From: UMGS172 sp964424555
GTDB lineage: Bacteria > Bacillota > Clostridia > Oscillospirales > Acutalibacteraceae
Direction: 5' to 3'
Assembly (NCBI GenBank): GCA_964424555.1
Contig: CAYRIX010000002.1
Coordinates: 1-64,000, forward strand
DNA: 64,000 nt
Position numbers and translations under genes: made by a program. The notes under the pieces were generated by a model, which saw nothing but the letters and a program-made list of their open reading frames with translations, searched no databases and was not told where the DNA came from. Shown in pieces: positions 22,944 through 31,307 of the stretch. Numbering within the stretch: the stretch's first letter is position 1; each line of letters starts with the position of its first letter.

Positions 22944-25484
22944 TTAATCTCTATACTCTTCCATTATGAAGGCTTCGAAGATATCGCCTTCCTTGATGTC
23001 ACCGAACTTCTCAAGTCCGACACCGCACTCGTAGCCGTCGGCGACCTCTTTGACATCATCCTTGAAGCGGCGGAGAGAGCCTATCTCATCCTCGGCAACA
23101 ACGATACCGTCACGGACAACACGGACCTTGGCATCACGGGTGATCTTACCGTTCTTGACATAACAGCCTGCAATGGTGCCGATACCGCTGACCTTATAGG
23201 TCTGACGGACTTCAAGCTCACCCAAAACAGCCTCACGGTACTTGGGTGCGAGCATTCCCTTCATTGCGGCGGTTATCTCGTCGATACAGTCATAAATTAC
23301 TCGGTAAAGTCTTATCTCGACGTTGTCACGCTCGGCTGCCTCCTTGGCAACGGGGTCAGGACGAACATTGAAGCCGACTATAATAGCACCGGAGGTTGCG
23401 GCCAGCATCTCATCCGACTCATTAATAGCTCCTACTCCGCCGTGAATAACATTAACACGCACCTCGTCATTGGATATCTTGACAAGGCTCTCACGTACAG
23501 CCTCAACCGAGCCCTGAACGTCAGCTTTAACTATAACATTAAGGTCTTTGACCTCTCCCTGCTCAAGCTGGCTGAATAGATTATCAAGTGTGACCTTCTG
23601 TGTGGATTTAAATATTTCATCCTTGGCCTTTTGCTTACGCTGTTCAACAAGCTGACGTGCAAGACGCTCATCGGATACGGCGTCGAAATTGTCACCTGCT
23701 GACGGCACCTCATCAAGACCTGTTATCTCAACAGGAACCGACGGGCCTGCCTCCTTGACACTGCGGCCGTTTTCATCAAGCATTACTCTGACACGTCCGA
23801 CCGAAGTGCCTGCGACGATTATATCGCCCGAACGCAGTGTTCCGTTTTGAACAAGCAATGTCGCAACAGGACCACGACCCTTATCAAGACGGGCCTCGAT
23901 GACGACACCCTTACCCTTACGGTCGGGGTTGGCCTTAAGCTCCTGCATTTCGGCGATAAGCAATACGTTGGCGAGCAGCTCATCGATACCGTCGTGAGTC
24001 TTGGCCGAAACGGGAACGCAGATGATGTCTCCGCCCCATTCCTCGGGGACAAGACCGTGCTCAGTCAACTGCTGCTTAATGCGGTCGGGATTAGCCTCGG
24101 GCTTATCCATCTTATTGATTGCAACAATTATCTGAACCTCTGCCGCCTTGGCATGGTTGATAGCCTCGATCGTCTGTGGCATAATACCGTCATCAGCGGC
24201 AACGACAAGAATAGCGATATCGGTAGCCATAGCACCACGCTGACGCATCGAGGTAAATGCGGCATGTCCGGGAGTATCAAGGAAGGTGATCTCGTTGCCC
24301 TCGTGGTTTACACGGTAAGCACCGATGTGCTGGGTAATACCGCCTGCCTCACCCGAGGCTACCTTAGCATTTCGAATGGCATCAAGCAAAGAGGTCTTAC
24401 CGTGGTCAACGTGACCCATAACGACAACAATGGGGCTACGGGGCTTCAAGGTCTCCTCGGTATCCTCGGAAATATCCATAATACGCTCTTCAATGGTGAC
24501 CACTACAGCACGCTCGACCTTACAGCCCATTTCGGTTGCAACTATCTCAGCGGTATCATAGTCAATGGTCTGGTTGACAGCAGCCATCATTCCAAGCTTC
24601 ATCAACTGCTTGATGACCTCGGCCGCAGTCTTTTTCATGGCGGCGGCAAGCTCGCCAACCGTGATCTCCTCACCGATGGTAACGGTGATAGGAGTCTTTT
24701 TGATCTTTTCGAGCTGAAGTCTGCGAAGCTTATCGGCCTCGGTCTCGCGCTTTGCGCCCTGCGGACGGCGGTAGTCCTGTGACTTCTGCTTTATCTTCTG
24801 CTTACGCTGAACGTTATCGTTGCGCATAGCATTTGCAGGAGCAATATTTTCATATCGCTCGTTGTACTTATCAATATTAATATTTGAGGCACGGGTGTCG
24901 ACCTTGCGTATTTCGACAGGTCCACGGTTGGGAGCCTCACCCTTCTTTTCCTTCTTGGGTCTGGGCGGAATGTTGACCGGCTCGTGCGCCTTCTCGGGCT
25001 TCTGCTCGGATTTGGGAGCCTCCTCTTTAGTCTCTGGCTTCTTATCCTGCTTAGGCGCTGATTTCTTCTCAGGCTTTGCCTCGACCTTATGCTCAGTCTT
25101 CTTGTTAGATGCAGCTTCAGCCTTTGCCTCTTTTTTTACTTCGGGCTTTTCTTCTGCCTTCTTTTCGGCAGCCTTTTGAGCCGCCTGAGCAGCCTTAAGC
25201 TGTTCAAGAACAGCCATCTGTTCTGCAAGCTTACGGTCCTTTTCAGCCTTGCGCTCCTTGGCACGCTCCTCACGTGCACGCTCGCCTGCAGCGAAATATT
25301 CATCAAAATTTTCAACCTCACGACTTTGAGTTACATAGTCAAAAATAAGGTCAAGCTCAGTATCCTCCAAAGAGGTCTGGCTTTTTTTGTCCACTCCCAG
25401 TTTTTCTTTAAGGAGTGTAATAATATCCTTGCTGTTGATATTAAAATCCTTGGATACCTCGTGTATCTTATACTTAATCAGCAT
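22944..25484 (-). CDS. infB: Translation initiation factor IF-2
   Basis: 846 residues. The order is: an N-terminal helical subdomain (IHEVSKDFNINSKDIITLLKE), a long Lys/Glu/Ala-rich charged linker (about 90-210), a second IF2-N domain (PITVTIGEEITVGELAAAMKK), then the GTPase domain from about residue 348 with GHVDHGKTSLLDAIR, DTPGHAAFTSMRQRG and NKMD. Beta-barrel domain II, domain III and the C-terminal fMet-tRNA binding domain (QTYKVSGIGTIAGCYV) complete the protein. ATG at 25484 follows GGAGGAATTCACAC and overlaps the ylxQ gene by 11 bp. Confidence 0.98.
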   Translation of the reverse strand: MLIKYKIHEVSKDFNINSKDIITLLKEKLGVDKKSQTSLEDTELDLIFDYVTQSREVENFDEYFAAGERAREERAKERKAEKDRKLAEQMAVLEQLKAAQAAQKAAEKKAEEKPEVKKEAKAEAASNKKTEHKVEAKPEKKSAPKQDKKPETKEEAPKSEQKPEKAHEPVNIPPRPKKEKKGEAPNRGPVEIRKVDTRASNINIDKYNERYENIAPANAMRNDNVQRKQKIKQKSQDYRRPQGAKRETEADKLRRLQLEKIKKTPITVTIGEEITVGELAAAMKKTAAEVIKQLMKLGMMAAVNQTIDYDTAEIVATEMGCKVERAVVVTIEERIMDISEDTEETLKPRSPIVVVMGHVDHGKTSLLDAIRNAKVASGEAGGITQHIGAYRVNHEGNEITFLDTPGHAAFTSMRQRGAMATDIAILVVAADDGIMPQTIEAINHAKAAEVQIIVAINKMDKPEANPDRIKQQLTEHGLVPEEWGGDIICVPVSAKTHDGIDELLANVLLIAEMQELKANPDRKGKGVVIEARLDKGRGPVATLLVQNGTLRSGDIIVAGTSVGRVRVMLDENGRSVKEAGPSVPVEITGLDEVPSAGDNFDAVSDERLARQLVEQRKQKAKDEIFKSTQKVTLDNLFSQLEQGEVKDLNVIVKADVQGSVEAVRESLVKISNDEVRVNVIHGGVGAINESDEMLAATSGAIIVGFNVRPDPVAKEAAERDNVEIRLYRVIYDCIDEITAAMKGMLAPKYREAVLGELEVRQTYKVSGIGTIAGCYVKNGKITRDAKVRVVRDGIVVAEDEIGSLRRFKDDVKEVADGYECGVGLEKFGDIKEGDIFEAFIMEEYRD

Positions 25485-25803
25485 GTGTGAATTCCTCCTT
25501 CGATCTCATCAAGACTTTGGTCAGAGCATCTGCAAAGCCTTCGTCGCATACGGCCACAATGCCGGCCTTTATTCCGATTTTTGCGGAAACCTCAAGAATA
25601 GTATACGGTATTCTTTCAACAGGTATTTTTCCGCCACTGAAATATTTTATTTCTTTTTCACTTTTTTCGGATATGTCGGACGCAACGGCGATAAACCTTG
25701 CCTTGTGCTTTAAGCAAGCCTCTTTAGAGGCGGCAAAGCCGATGCTGAGCTTTCCTGCCTTACGTGCCAGTCCTACATAGGACAGTACGGGGTCATTATT
25801 CAT
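25474..25803 (-). CDS. ylxQ: L7Ae-family ribosomal-protein-like K-turn binding protein (YlxQ)
   Basis: 109 residues from ATG 25803, which has AAGGAG about ten bases upstream; a TTG nine bases earlier abuts that site and is unlikely. The L7Ae/L30e fold is recognisable from LSYVGLARKAGKLSIGFAA near the N-terminus and RFIAVASDISEKSEKEI, the RNA-contact loop. Family members bind kink-turn RNAs. The position between ylxR and infB is the canonical one. Confidence 0.9.
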   Translation of the reverse strand: MNNDPVLSYVGLARKAGKLSIGFAASKEACLKHKARFIAVASDISEKSEKEIKYFSGGKIPVERIPYTILEVSAKIGIKAGIVAVCDEGFADALTKVLMRSKEEFTHAD

Positions 25804-26065
25804 CCGACTCAAGCTCCTTCACTATCTGTTCGGAAACGCTGTCGGGGATCGCCATTGAAAAGGCTCGCTCAAGTCTTTTTGCTTTGACCGCTTTTTTATA
25901 GCATTCGGTGCTGTGACAAATATATGCACCTCGGCCGTTGGCCTTGCCTGAACGGTCAAGCATAACATTACCCTCGGGTGTCTTGACAACACGTACAAGC
26001 TCTCTTTTTGGCTTCATTTCACCGCAGCCCGTGCACTGTCTTAGGGGTTGCTTTTTCGGTGTCAT
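25796..26065 (-). CDS. ylxR: YlxR-family RNA-binding protein (RnpM-like)
   Basis: 89 residues. The family marks CTGCGEMKPKRELVRVV near residue 11 and GRGAYICHSTECYKKA in the middle are clear, with paired Cys residues. YlxR (RnpM) has been described as an RNase P modulator in Bacillus. ATG 26065 follows GGAGGAAACGCA. It lies 36 bp after nusA. Confidence 0.93.
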   Translation of the reverse strand: MTPKKQPLRQCTGCGEMKPKRELVRVVKTPEGNVMLDRSGKANGRGAYICHSTECYKKAVKAKRLERAFSMAIPDSVSEQIVKELESDE

Positions 26066-26101
26066 TGCGTTTCCTCCGTTTATTCTTTATTTCAGTTTCG
26101 G

Positions 26102-27208
26102 TTACTGAATGCTGTCGTCACCCTCACCGTAGAATCCGCTTTCAGGGTGAATATCGATCTTCCAGCCTGTCAATCTTGCGGCAAGACGAACATTCTGACC
26201 CTTGTTGCCTATAGCCAACGAAAGCTGGCTGTCGGGAACGGTTACACGGCATACCTTCGGGTCTTCGCTTTCGACCGTTACGGTAAGGACCTTTGCAGGT
26301 GACAAAGCCTCGGTAATAAATGCAACAGGATCATCCGAATATTTTACGATATCGATCTTCTCTCCGCCCAATTCATCAACGATAGCGTTGACACGTGCGC
26401 CTCTCTGACCGATACATGCACCGACTGCATCGATGTCGGGATTCTGTGACCAGACAGCCATCTTGGTTCTGGAGCCTGCCTGACGGGAGACTGCCTTTAT
26501 CTCTATGGTGCCGTCGTATATTTCGGGGACCTCGGTCTCAAACAAACGTTTAACGAGTCCGGGATGGGTTCTCGATATCATGGCACGGGGACCTCTGTCC
26601 TCATTTTTAACATCAACAATATAGACCTTGATATGATCGCCCTCATGAAGCTCTTCATCGGGCACCTGCTCTGTCTTGGGCAGAACTGCCTCGCCACGGC
26701 CGATGGTAATGGTTGCGTTGCCCGTCTTGGGATCGATACGCTGAACTATGGCAGTAACAAGCTCCTTATTACGGCTCTGGAATTCCTCAAAGGTCTGGCC
26801 ACGTTCTGCCTCTTTAACACCCTGACGGATGACGTGCTTGGCGTTCTGAGCAACTATACGGCCGAACTTTCTGGTCTCGAGCGGAATATCTATAAACTCT
26901 CCTACCATAGCATTCTTGTCGACCTTCAAAGCATCCTCCAAAAGGATCTGGGTATATTCATCCTCGATCTCGTTCACAACGGTCTTACGGACGTATACCT
27001 TAAACACTCGGTTTTCAATGTCCATCTCGCAAAAAACCACATCTTTGGAACCGTAGTCCTTTTTGGCGGCGGTGATAATAGCCGTTCTTATCTTGTCTGC
27101 AAGATAAGCCTCGGGGATACCGCTCTCCTCTGCCATCATCTTGAGTGCATCAAAAATCTCTGCTGTAATGTCGATCTCGGTTTCTTTAACCTTCTTAGCC
27201 CTTGCCAT
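26102..27208 (-). CDS. nusA: Transcription termination/antitermination factor NusA
   Basis: 368 residues from ATG 27208; GGAGGT lies ten bases upstream, and the TTG at 27226 is within that site. Domains in order: N-terminal RNA-polymerase-binding helices (about 8-125), an S1 domain (about 130-200) and two KH domains (GACIGQRGARVNAIVDELGGE and LAIGNKGQNVRLAARLTGWK). There are no C-terminal acidic repeats, as usual in Firmicutes. The short acidic tail ends GEGDDSIQ. Confidence 0.97.
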   Translation of the reverse strand: MARAKKVKETEIDITAEIFDALKMMAEESGIPEAYLADKIRTAIITAAKKDYGSKDVVFCEMDIENRVFKVYVRKTVVNEIEDEYTQILLEDALKVDKNAMVGEFIDIPLETRKFGRIVAQNAKHVIRQGVKEAERGQTFEEFQSRNKELVTAIVQRIDPKTGNATITIGRGEAVLPKTEQVPDEELHEGDHIKVYIVDVKNEDRGPRAMISRTHPGLVKRLFETEVPEIYDGTIEIKAVSRQAGSRTKMAVWSQNPDIDAVGACIGQRGARVNAIVDELGGEKIDIVKYSDDPVAFITEALSPAKVLTVTVESEDPKVCRVTVPDSQLSLAIGNKGQNVRLAARLTGWKIDIHPESGFYGEGDDSIQ

Positions 27209-27252
27209 TTTCTGATTTACCTCCAATATATTATTTGAAATATTAAACTAAA

Positions 27253-27714
27253 CTAAAACGAAGCATCGTCAAGCTTGACGTACACCAGCTCGGCCTTGGT
27301 AAAGCTTATGTCAGCACCGTCACTTTCTATCGTGACACCACCGTCGTATGACTTTAATTTGCCCGAAAACTCACGCTGACCGTCCTTGGGACGTATCAGT
27401 TTTACCTTGACATCGGCACCCATATACTTCTCAAAGTGCCAACTTTCGGTCAGCTCACGCTCAAGACCGGGTGAGCATACCTCAAGATAATACGAGACAT
27501 TGATAGGGTCAGCCTCGTCAATGATCGGGTCAATAAGTCGGGAAACATCGGTACAATCGTTGATGTCAACGCCCTCCTCCTTGTCGATAAAGACCCTCAA
27601 ATACCATGATGCGCCCTCTTTGACGAACTTTACATCCCAAAGCTGAACGCCCAAGGCTTCAACTGCATCTTTTATCAGTGCCGAGACCTTCAAAGCGGTC
27701 GGGTTCTGTGCCAA
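27253..27714 (-). CDS. rimP: Ribosome maturation factor RimP
   Basis: About 154-157 residues. The N-terminal alpha/beta domain (LGVQLWDVKFVKEGASWYLRVFID) and C-terminal Sm-like domain (DVKVKLIRPKDGQREFSGKL) are evident. The start is uncertain. GTG at 27723 directly abuts the GTAAGGAG site, so TTG at 27714, eight bases beyond it, is preferred here. RimP is needed for 30S assembly. It is first in the nusA-infB operon, after a leader with a terminator-like hairpin. Confidence 0.92.
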   Translation of the reverse strand: MAQNPTALKVSALIKDAVEALGVQLWDVKFVKEGASWYLRVFIDKEEGVDINDCTDVSRLIDPIIDEADPINVSYYLEVCSPGLERELTESWHFEKYMGADVKVKLIRPKDGQREFSGKLKSYDGGVTIESDGADISFTKAELVYVKLDDASF

Positions 27715-27744
27715 AACACTCACTCCTTACTTCAAACTTCCGAA

Positions 27745-27774
27745 CAAAAACTAAAGAGCGGGTCGCCCCACTCT
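27745..27774 (-). promoter_or_regulatory. Terminator-like hairpin in the rimP leader (possible attenuator)
   Basis: On the minus strand AGAGTGGG pairs with CCCGCTCT (one G-U pair) around a GCGA loop and is followed by TTTAGTTTTT. It lies about 20 bases after the likely transcript start and about 30 bases before rimP, where an intrinsic terminator would gate the whole operon. Confidence 0.65.
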
Positions 27775-27800
27775 CCTTCGTTTGAATATCTTACCTAAGG

Positions 27801-27829
27801 AATATACCACAAACTGACCTTTTTGTCAA
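27801..27829 (-). promoter_or_regulatory. Sigma-A promoter of the rimP-nusA-infB operon
   Basis: Consensus TTGACA (27829-27824), 17-bp spacer ending TGTGG, and TATATT (27806-27801) on the minus strand. Confidence 0.88.
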
Positions 27830-27873
27830 TAGTTTTGGGAAAGATATTTTTACAAAAATTCTCTTGAACCCTC

Positions 27874-27902
27874 TTGACGGTCACGGGACCGTGTGATATA
27901 AT
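27874..27902 (+). promoter_or_regulatory. Sigma-A promoter of the DUF1836/flotillin module, with a palindrome in the spacer
   Basis: TTGACG (27874-27879), 17-bp spacer and consensus TATAAT (27897-27902). The spacer contains a perfect inverted repeat, ACGGTC-ACGG-GACCGT (27877-27892), a likely repressor site. It is back to back with the rimP promoter. Confidence 0.85.
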
Positions 27903-27956
27903 CTTAATAACATCAAGTGATAGAAATGCCACTTATGAAAAACGGAGGTGGACCAA

Positions 27957-28511
27957 ATGGCAACCGTATTGCCCGGAACCCAAATTGAGGTCTCAAAAAT
28001 AGAGAAAGGTGTATCTCGAGCGATGGCCGACGGAATGTTTGCCGCAGGAGGTATTACACTTTCGCAGGTATCGGTCATGACAGGCCTTGAGTCGTATGTC
28101 ATTCAAAACTGGGTCAAGCGCAAATTTGTTTCGTCACCACAAAAACGGATGTACTCTCAAAATCAGTTTGCACGTATATGTATTATAAATATGTTGCGTG
28201 AGTCGCTGCAGTTGGAAAAGATAATAGAGTTAATGCAGTACATAAACGGAACATTAAGTGACGAAAGCGACGACCTTATAGGTGACGGTGAGCTTTATCA
28301 CAGGTATGTTGACATGCTGGCAGGGCTTGATGCCTCACACATTGATGATCAAGCCATAAACACAGCAGCGGAAACCGCCTCGGCTGATTATAAGGAGCCA
28401 ACCGAGGGTGCAAAACAGAGATTAAAAAAGGTGCTTACCGTTTTTGCTTATGCGCATTTTGCATCGGTCGCACGCAAAAAAGCCGAATTGATGTTAAACG
28501 ACCTTGAATAA
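27957..28511 (+). CDS. DUF1836-family MerR-like DNA-binding protein
   Basis: 184 residues from ATG 27957, eight bases after GGAGG; the GTG at 27948 is inside that site. A MerR-like helix-turn-helix is visible near residues 27-65 (ITLSQVSVMTGLESYVIQNWVKR then QNQFARICIINML), the pattern of DUF1836. The rest is helical. With its own promoter carrying a palindrome and a downstream NfeD/flotillin pair, it may be an autoregulator of this module; that is inference. Confidence 0.82.
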   Translation: MATVLPGTQIEVSKIEKGVSRAMADGMFAAGGITLSQVSVMTGLESYVIQNWVKRKFVSSPQKRMYSQNQFARICIINMLRESLQLEKIIELMQYINGTLSDESDDLIGDGELYHRYVDMLAGLDASHIDDQAINTAAETASADYKEPTEGAKQRLKKVLTVFAYAHFASVARKKAELMLNDLE

Positions 28512-28539
28512 TTTGAGCCTTTTGGAAAGGAAGGATTGT

Positions 28540-29220
28540 ATGTTTCAGTGGTGGGATTCTTTGAGCACAGTTTCGCAAATATTGGCTTGTATGGCCATAC
28601 CTGCAACGTTAATTCTTGTAATTCAGACAGTATTGATGCTGATAGGTCTTGGCTCAGGCGATGACGCAGATATTGACGCAGATGCCGATATTGACGTTGA
28701 TACCGAAGTTGATGTAGGTACAGACCTTGATGCCGACGGAGATATAAGCGATGTTGGAGACGGCGTATTCGGCGACGATATTCCCGATGGCGACATTGAC
28801 CCGTCAGGCTTCGACGGACTGAGGATTTTCTCGGTCAGAGGCATCATCGCGTTCTTCGTCGTCTTCGGTTGGATGGGCATAGCGCTTGATTCGGCCAATG
28901 TATCCACCTACATCACCTTGCCTGTATCCATAGCTGCCGGCTTCGGAATGATGGTTCTTATCGCATTTCTTTTTAAGGCAATAATGAAGCTGGAATCCAA
29001 CGGCAACATCGACATCCGCAACGCATTAGGTGTTTCGGGTACGGTATATCTGAAAATACCCGCTAACCGCAACGGTCACGGTAAGGTCAACGTTATGATC
29101 CAAGGCACCTACTGTGAAAAGGACGCCGTAACCGACTCGGCAGAGCCGTTGCCCACGGGCAGTGAGATCGTCGTAACAGGCTTCAGCGGTCAAAACACAC
29201 TTGTAGTCAGAAAGAAATAA
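28540..29220 (+). CDS. NfeD-like membrane protein with Asp-rich segment (YuaF/YqiJ type)
   Basis: 226 residues from ATG 28540, after AAAGGAAGGA. A first membrane segment (about 9-37) is followed by an unusual Asp-rich stretch (about 42-90, many repeats of Asp-Ala-Asp or Asp-Ile-Asp), two more membrane segments (about 100-150), and a C-terminal beta-rich OB-like domain from about 155 (NALGVSGTVYLKIPANRNGHGKVNV). This is the architecture of NfeD-family partners of flotillins such as YuaF and YqiJ. A flotillin gene follows 79 bp downstream. The Asp-rich part may bind divalent cations; this is speculation. Confidence 0.78.
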   Translation: MFQWWDSLSTVSQILACMAIPATLILVIQTVLMLIGLGSGDDADIDADADIDVDTEVDVGTDLDADGDISDVGDGVFGDDIPDGDIDPSGFDGLRIFSVRGIIAFFVVFGWMGIALDSANVSTYITLPVSIAAGFGMMVLIAFLFKAIMKLESNGNIDIRNALGVSGTVYLKIPANRNGHGKVNVMIQGTYCEKDAVTDSAEPLPTGSEIVVTGFSGQNTLVVRKK

Positions 29221-29299
29221 AAGTAGTATTAAGGTTTTAAGTGCCCACACACAATATGACGTGCCAAGCACTGAAATATAAATTTTAGGAGGTAAAGCT

Positions 29300-30724
29300 A
29301 TGAACTCATCAACAATTATTCTCATTTGCGCACTTGTACTTGTGGCATTTTCCTTTATCATATGGATATGCTCACGCTATAAAAAGTGCCCGTCTGACAA
29401 GATCATGGTCAAGTACGGTAAGGTTGGCAAGAACAAAGACGGCACCAACCGAAGCGCAAAATGTATCCACGGTGGTGCGTCCTTCGTAATTCCGGTATTC
29501 CAGTCTTACGAATTTTTGGATCTGACCCCTATTTCCATTCAGGTCGATCTTAAAAATGCACTTTCCCGTCAGAACATCCGTATCGACGTTCCGTCACGTT
29601 TCACCGTCGGTATTTCCACCGAGCCCGGTGTTATGCAGAATGCGGCAGAACGCTTGCTCGGACTCCAGCTCTCTGAAATTCAGGAGCTTTCCAAGGACAT
29701 CATCTTCGGTCAGCTGCGTCTTATCATCGCAACCATGGACATTGAGGAGATAAACACCGACCGTGACAAGTTCCTCGCTGCCGTGTCTTCCAACGTTGAG
29801 ACCGAGCTGAAAAAGATCGGACTCCGTCTTATCAACGTTAACGTAACCGATATCAGTGACGAATCAGGCTACATTGTAGCCCTCGGTAAAGAGGCCGCCG
29901 CTAAGGCTATCAATGACGCTAAGAAAAGCGTTGCCGAGCAGGACCGTGAGGGTTCTATCGGTCAGGCAAATGCTCAGATGGATGAGCGTATCAAGGTTTC
30001 CGAGGCCAACTCGATCGCTATTCAGGGTGAAAACGACGCCAAGATGAAGATTGCCATGTCGGATGCCGCTTTGAAGGAAAAGCAGGCAGAAGCACAGCGT
30101 ATTGCCACCGCCGCCGAAAAAATCCAGGCCGCAAAGGCTTTGGAGGAGTCCTACTCTGCCGAGCGTGAGGCTGAAGAAGCCAGACGTGCCAAAGAGCAGG
30201 CAACTTTGGAGGCTGACGTTATTGTTCAGACCGAGGCTAAAAAGCGTCAGCTTGAGCTTGAGGCCGAGGCCGAGGCTGAGCAGATTCGCCGCAGAGCACA
30301 GGGTGAAGCCGATGCTATCTATGCAAAAATGGAGGCTCAGGCCCGAGGTGCTGAGGAAATCCTCAGAAAGCAGGCCGCAGGTTTTGCCGAGATTGTAAAA
30401 TCTGCCAACGGAGACGCCGACGCAGCATTGAGATTGCTCATTGCCGACAAATTAGAGGACCTTATGCGTGTACAGGTCGACGCTATCAAGAACATCAAGA
30501 TCGACAAGGTCACCGTTTGGGACAACGGTCAGAACGGCGATGGCAAAAATGCCACTGCAAACTTTTTGTCCGGTATGATGAAATCGGTACCCCCGTTGCA
30601 GGAGGTATTCGCAATGGCCGGTATGGAGTTACCCGAACTGCTGGGTAAAAAGCTCCCCGAGACCGAGGCTGAGTCCGAAGTTCCCACCGTTGAAGCCGAA
30701 AAGGTAACACCTGAAGAAAAATAA
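29300..30724 (+). CDS. Flotillin-family SPFH-domain protein (FloT/YqiK-like)
   Basis: 474 residues. One N-terminal membrane hairpin (residues 4-24), an SPFH/Band-7 domain (about 30-210, with IQVDLKNALSRQNIRIDVPSRFTVGI), then a long Ala/Glu-rich coiled coil (about 215-370, EAQRIATAAEKIQAAKALEE and similar) and a C-terminal segment that ends in acidic residues. Flotillins form membrane microdomain scaffolds with NfeD partners. ATG 29300 follows TAGGAGGTAAAGCT. Gene order NfeD then flotillin matches yuaF-yuaG and yqiJ-yqiK. Confidence 0.92.
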   Translation: MNSSTIILICALVLVAFSFIIWICSRYKKCPSDKIMVKYGKVGKNKDGTNRSAKCIHGGASFVIPVFQSYEFLDLTPISIQVDLKNALSRQNIRIDVPSRFTVGISTEPGVMQNAAERLLGLQLSEIQELSKDIIFGQLRLIIATMDIEEINTDRDKFLAAVSSNVETELKKIGLRLINVNVTDISDESGYIVALGKEAAAKAINDAKKSVAEQDREGSIGQANAQMDERIKVSEANSIAIQGENDAKMKIAMSDAALKEKQAEAQRIATAAEKIQAAKALEESYSAEREAEEARRAKEQATLEADVIVQTEAKKRQLELEAEAEAEQIRRRAQGEADAIYAKMEAQARGAEEILRKQAAGFAEIVKSANGDADAALRLLIADKLEDLMRVQVDAIKNIKIDKVTVWDNGQNGDGKNATANFLSGMMKSVPPLQEVFAMAGMELPELLGKKLPETEAESEVPTVEAEKVTPEEK

Positions 30725-30742
30725 TCCTCCGATCGTGAATTT

Positions 30743-30790
30743 GTAGGGGACGGGTTTCCCGTCCCGCTGGAGGCGAAACGCCTCCCCTAC
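30743..30790. repeat. Two-hairpin palindromic repeat (GTAGGGG...CCCCTAC)
   Basis: Outer arms GTAGGGG and CCCCTAC enclose two hairpins, GACGGG-TTT-CCCGTC and GAGGCG-AAA-CGCCTC, making a three-way-junction-like fold. Partial relatives occur at 51166-51189 and 59449-59477. Confidence 0.72.
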
Positions 30791-30847
30791 GATATAAAAG
30801 CAAGAGGTGAAGCCCTTACGTTTAAGTTATATTTAAAAAAACTGCTT

Positions 30848-31306
30848 TTGATAGTATGTTTGTTTTTGATGTGGCTTGCTGTCAGCGTCTTTATTGCTAC
30901 GGCGTTGGGATTGGCAAATGACACTGGAATAAACTATACCTCATATGCCCTGTGTATGGCTGCAAGCGGTGTCATTACCACCGTTGCCGCAGGTGTGGTA
31001 AAGGCTCGTGATCTTAGTCATAAGGTCGAATATGTGACCGAAGCCTTGGTAAACCGTCCGACATTTTGGGGTGAGGTGCGCTCAATACTGAAATCCAAGC
31101 CCTTTATTGCCGAACTGCTTGGCTTCGCTACGTGGCTTGGGCCTTTGATGGTGTATGTATGCACATCACCCGAAAACGTCTCCAAGCCGATTGGAAGACT
31201 TATTTTGACATCCTTGTTTGTGATTGTAAATTTCACCGCAATATTTGCATTTCTTGACCTTTTGGTGACATTCATTATCCGCAAAATATGGATGAGAGGA
31301 TATTAA
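30848..31306 (+). CDS. Small multi-pass membrane protein of unknown function (start uncertain)
   Basis: Not recognised. About 152 residues from TTG 30848, with roughly four hydrophobic segments (near 1-20, 30-52, 92-112 and 118-145) and a basic C-terminus (IIRKIWMRGY). The frame stays open upstream through the repeat to 30725 without an ATG, GTG or well-placed start. AAGAGGTGA at 30802-30810 is the only ribosome-binding-like site, and the GTG there leads to an early stop in another frame. The residues just before TTG (FKLYLKKL in this frame) look natural, so the true start may lie upstream and be non-standard or displaced by the repeat. It precedes the next gene by 1 bp. Confidence 0.6.
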   Translation: MIVCLFLMWLAVSVFIATALGLANDTGINYTSYALCMAASGVITTVAAGVVKARDLSHKVEYVTEALVNRPTFWGEVRSILKSKPFIAELLGFATWLGPLMVYVCTSPENVSKPIGRLILTSLFVIVNFTAIFAFLDLLVTFIIRKIWMRGY

Positions 31307-31307
31307 A

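Noticed and set aside
23847..24782. A 311-codon plus-strand frame inside infB
   Set aside because: Antisense to the GTPase domain of IF-2; no start signals.
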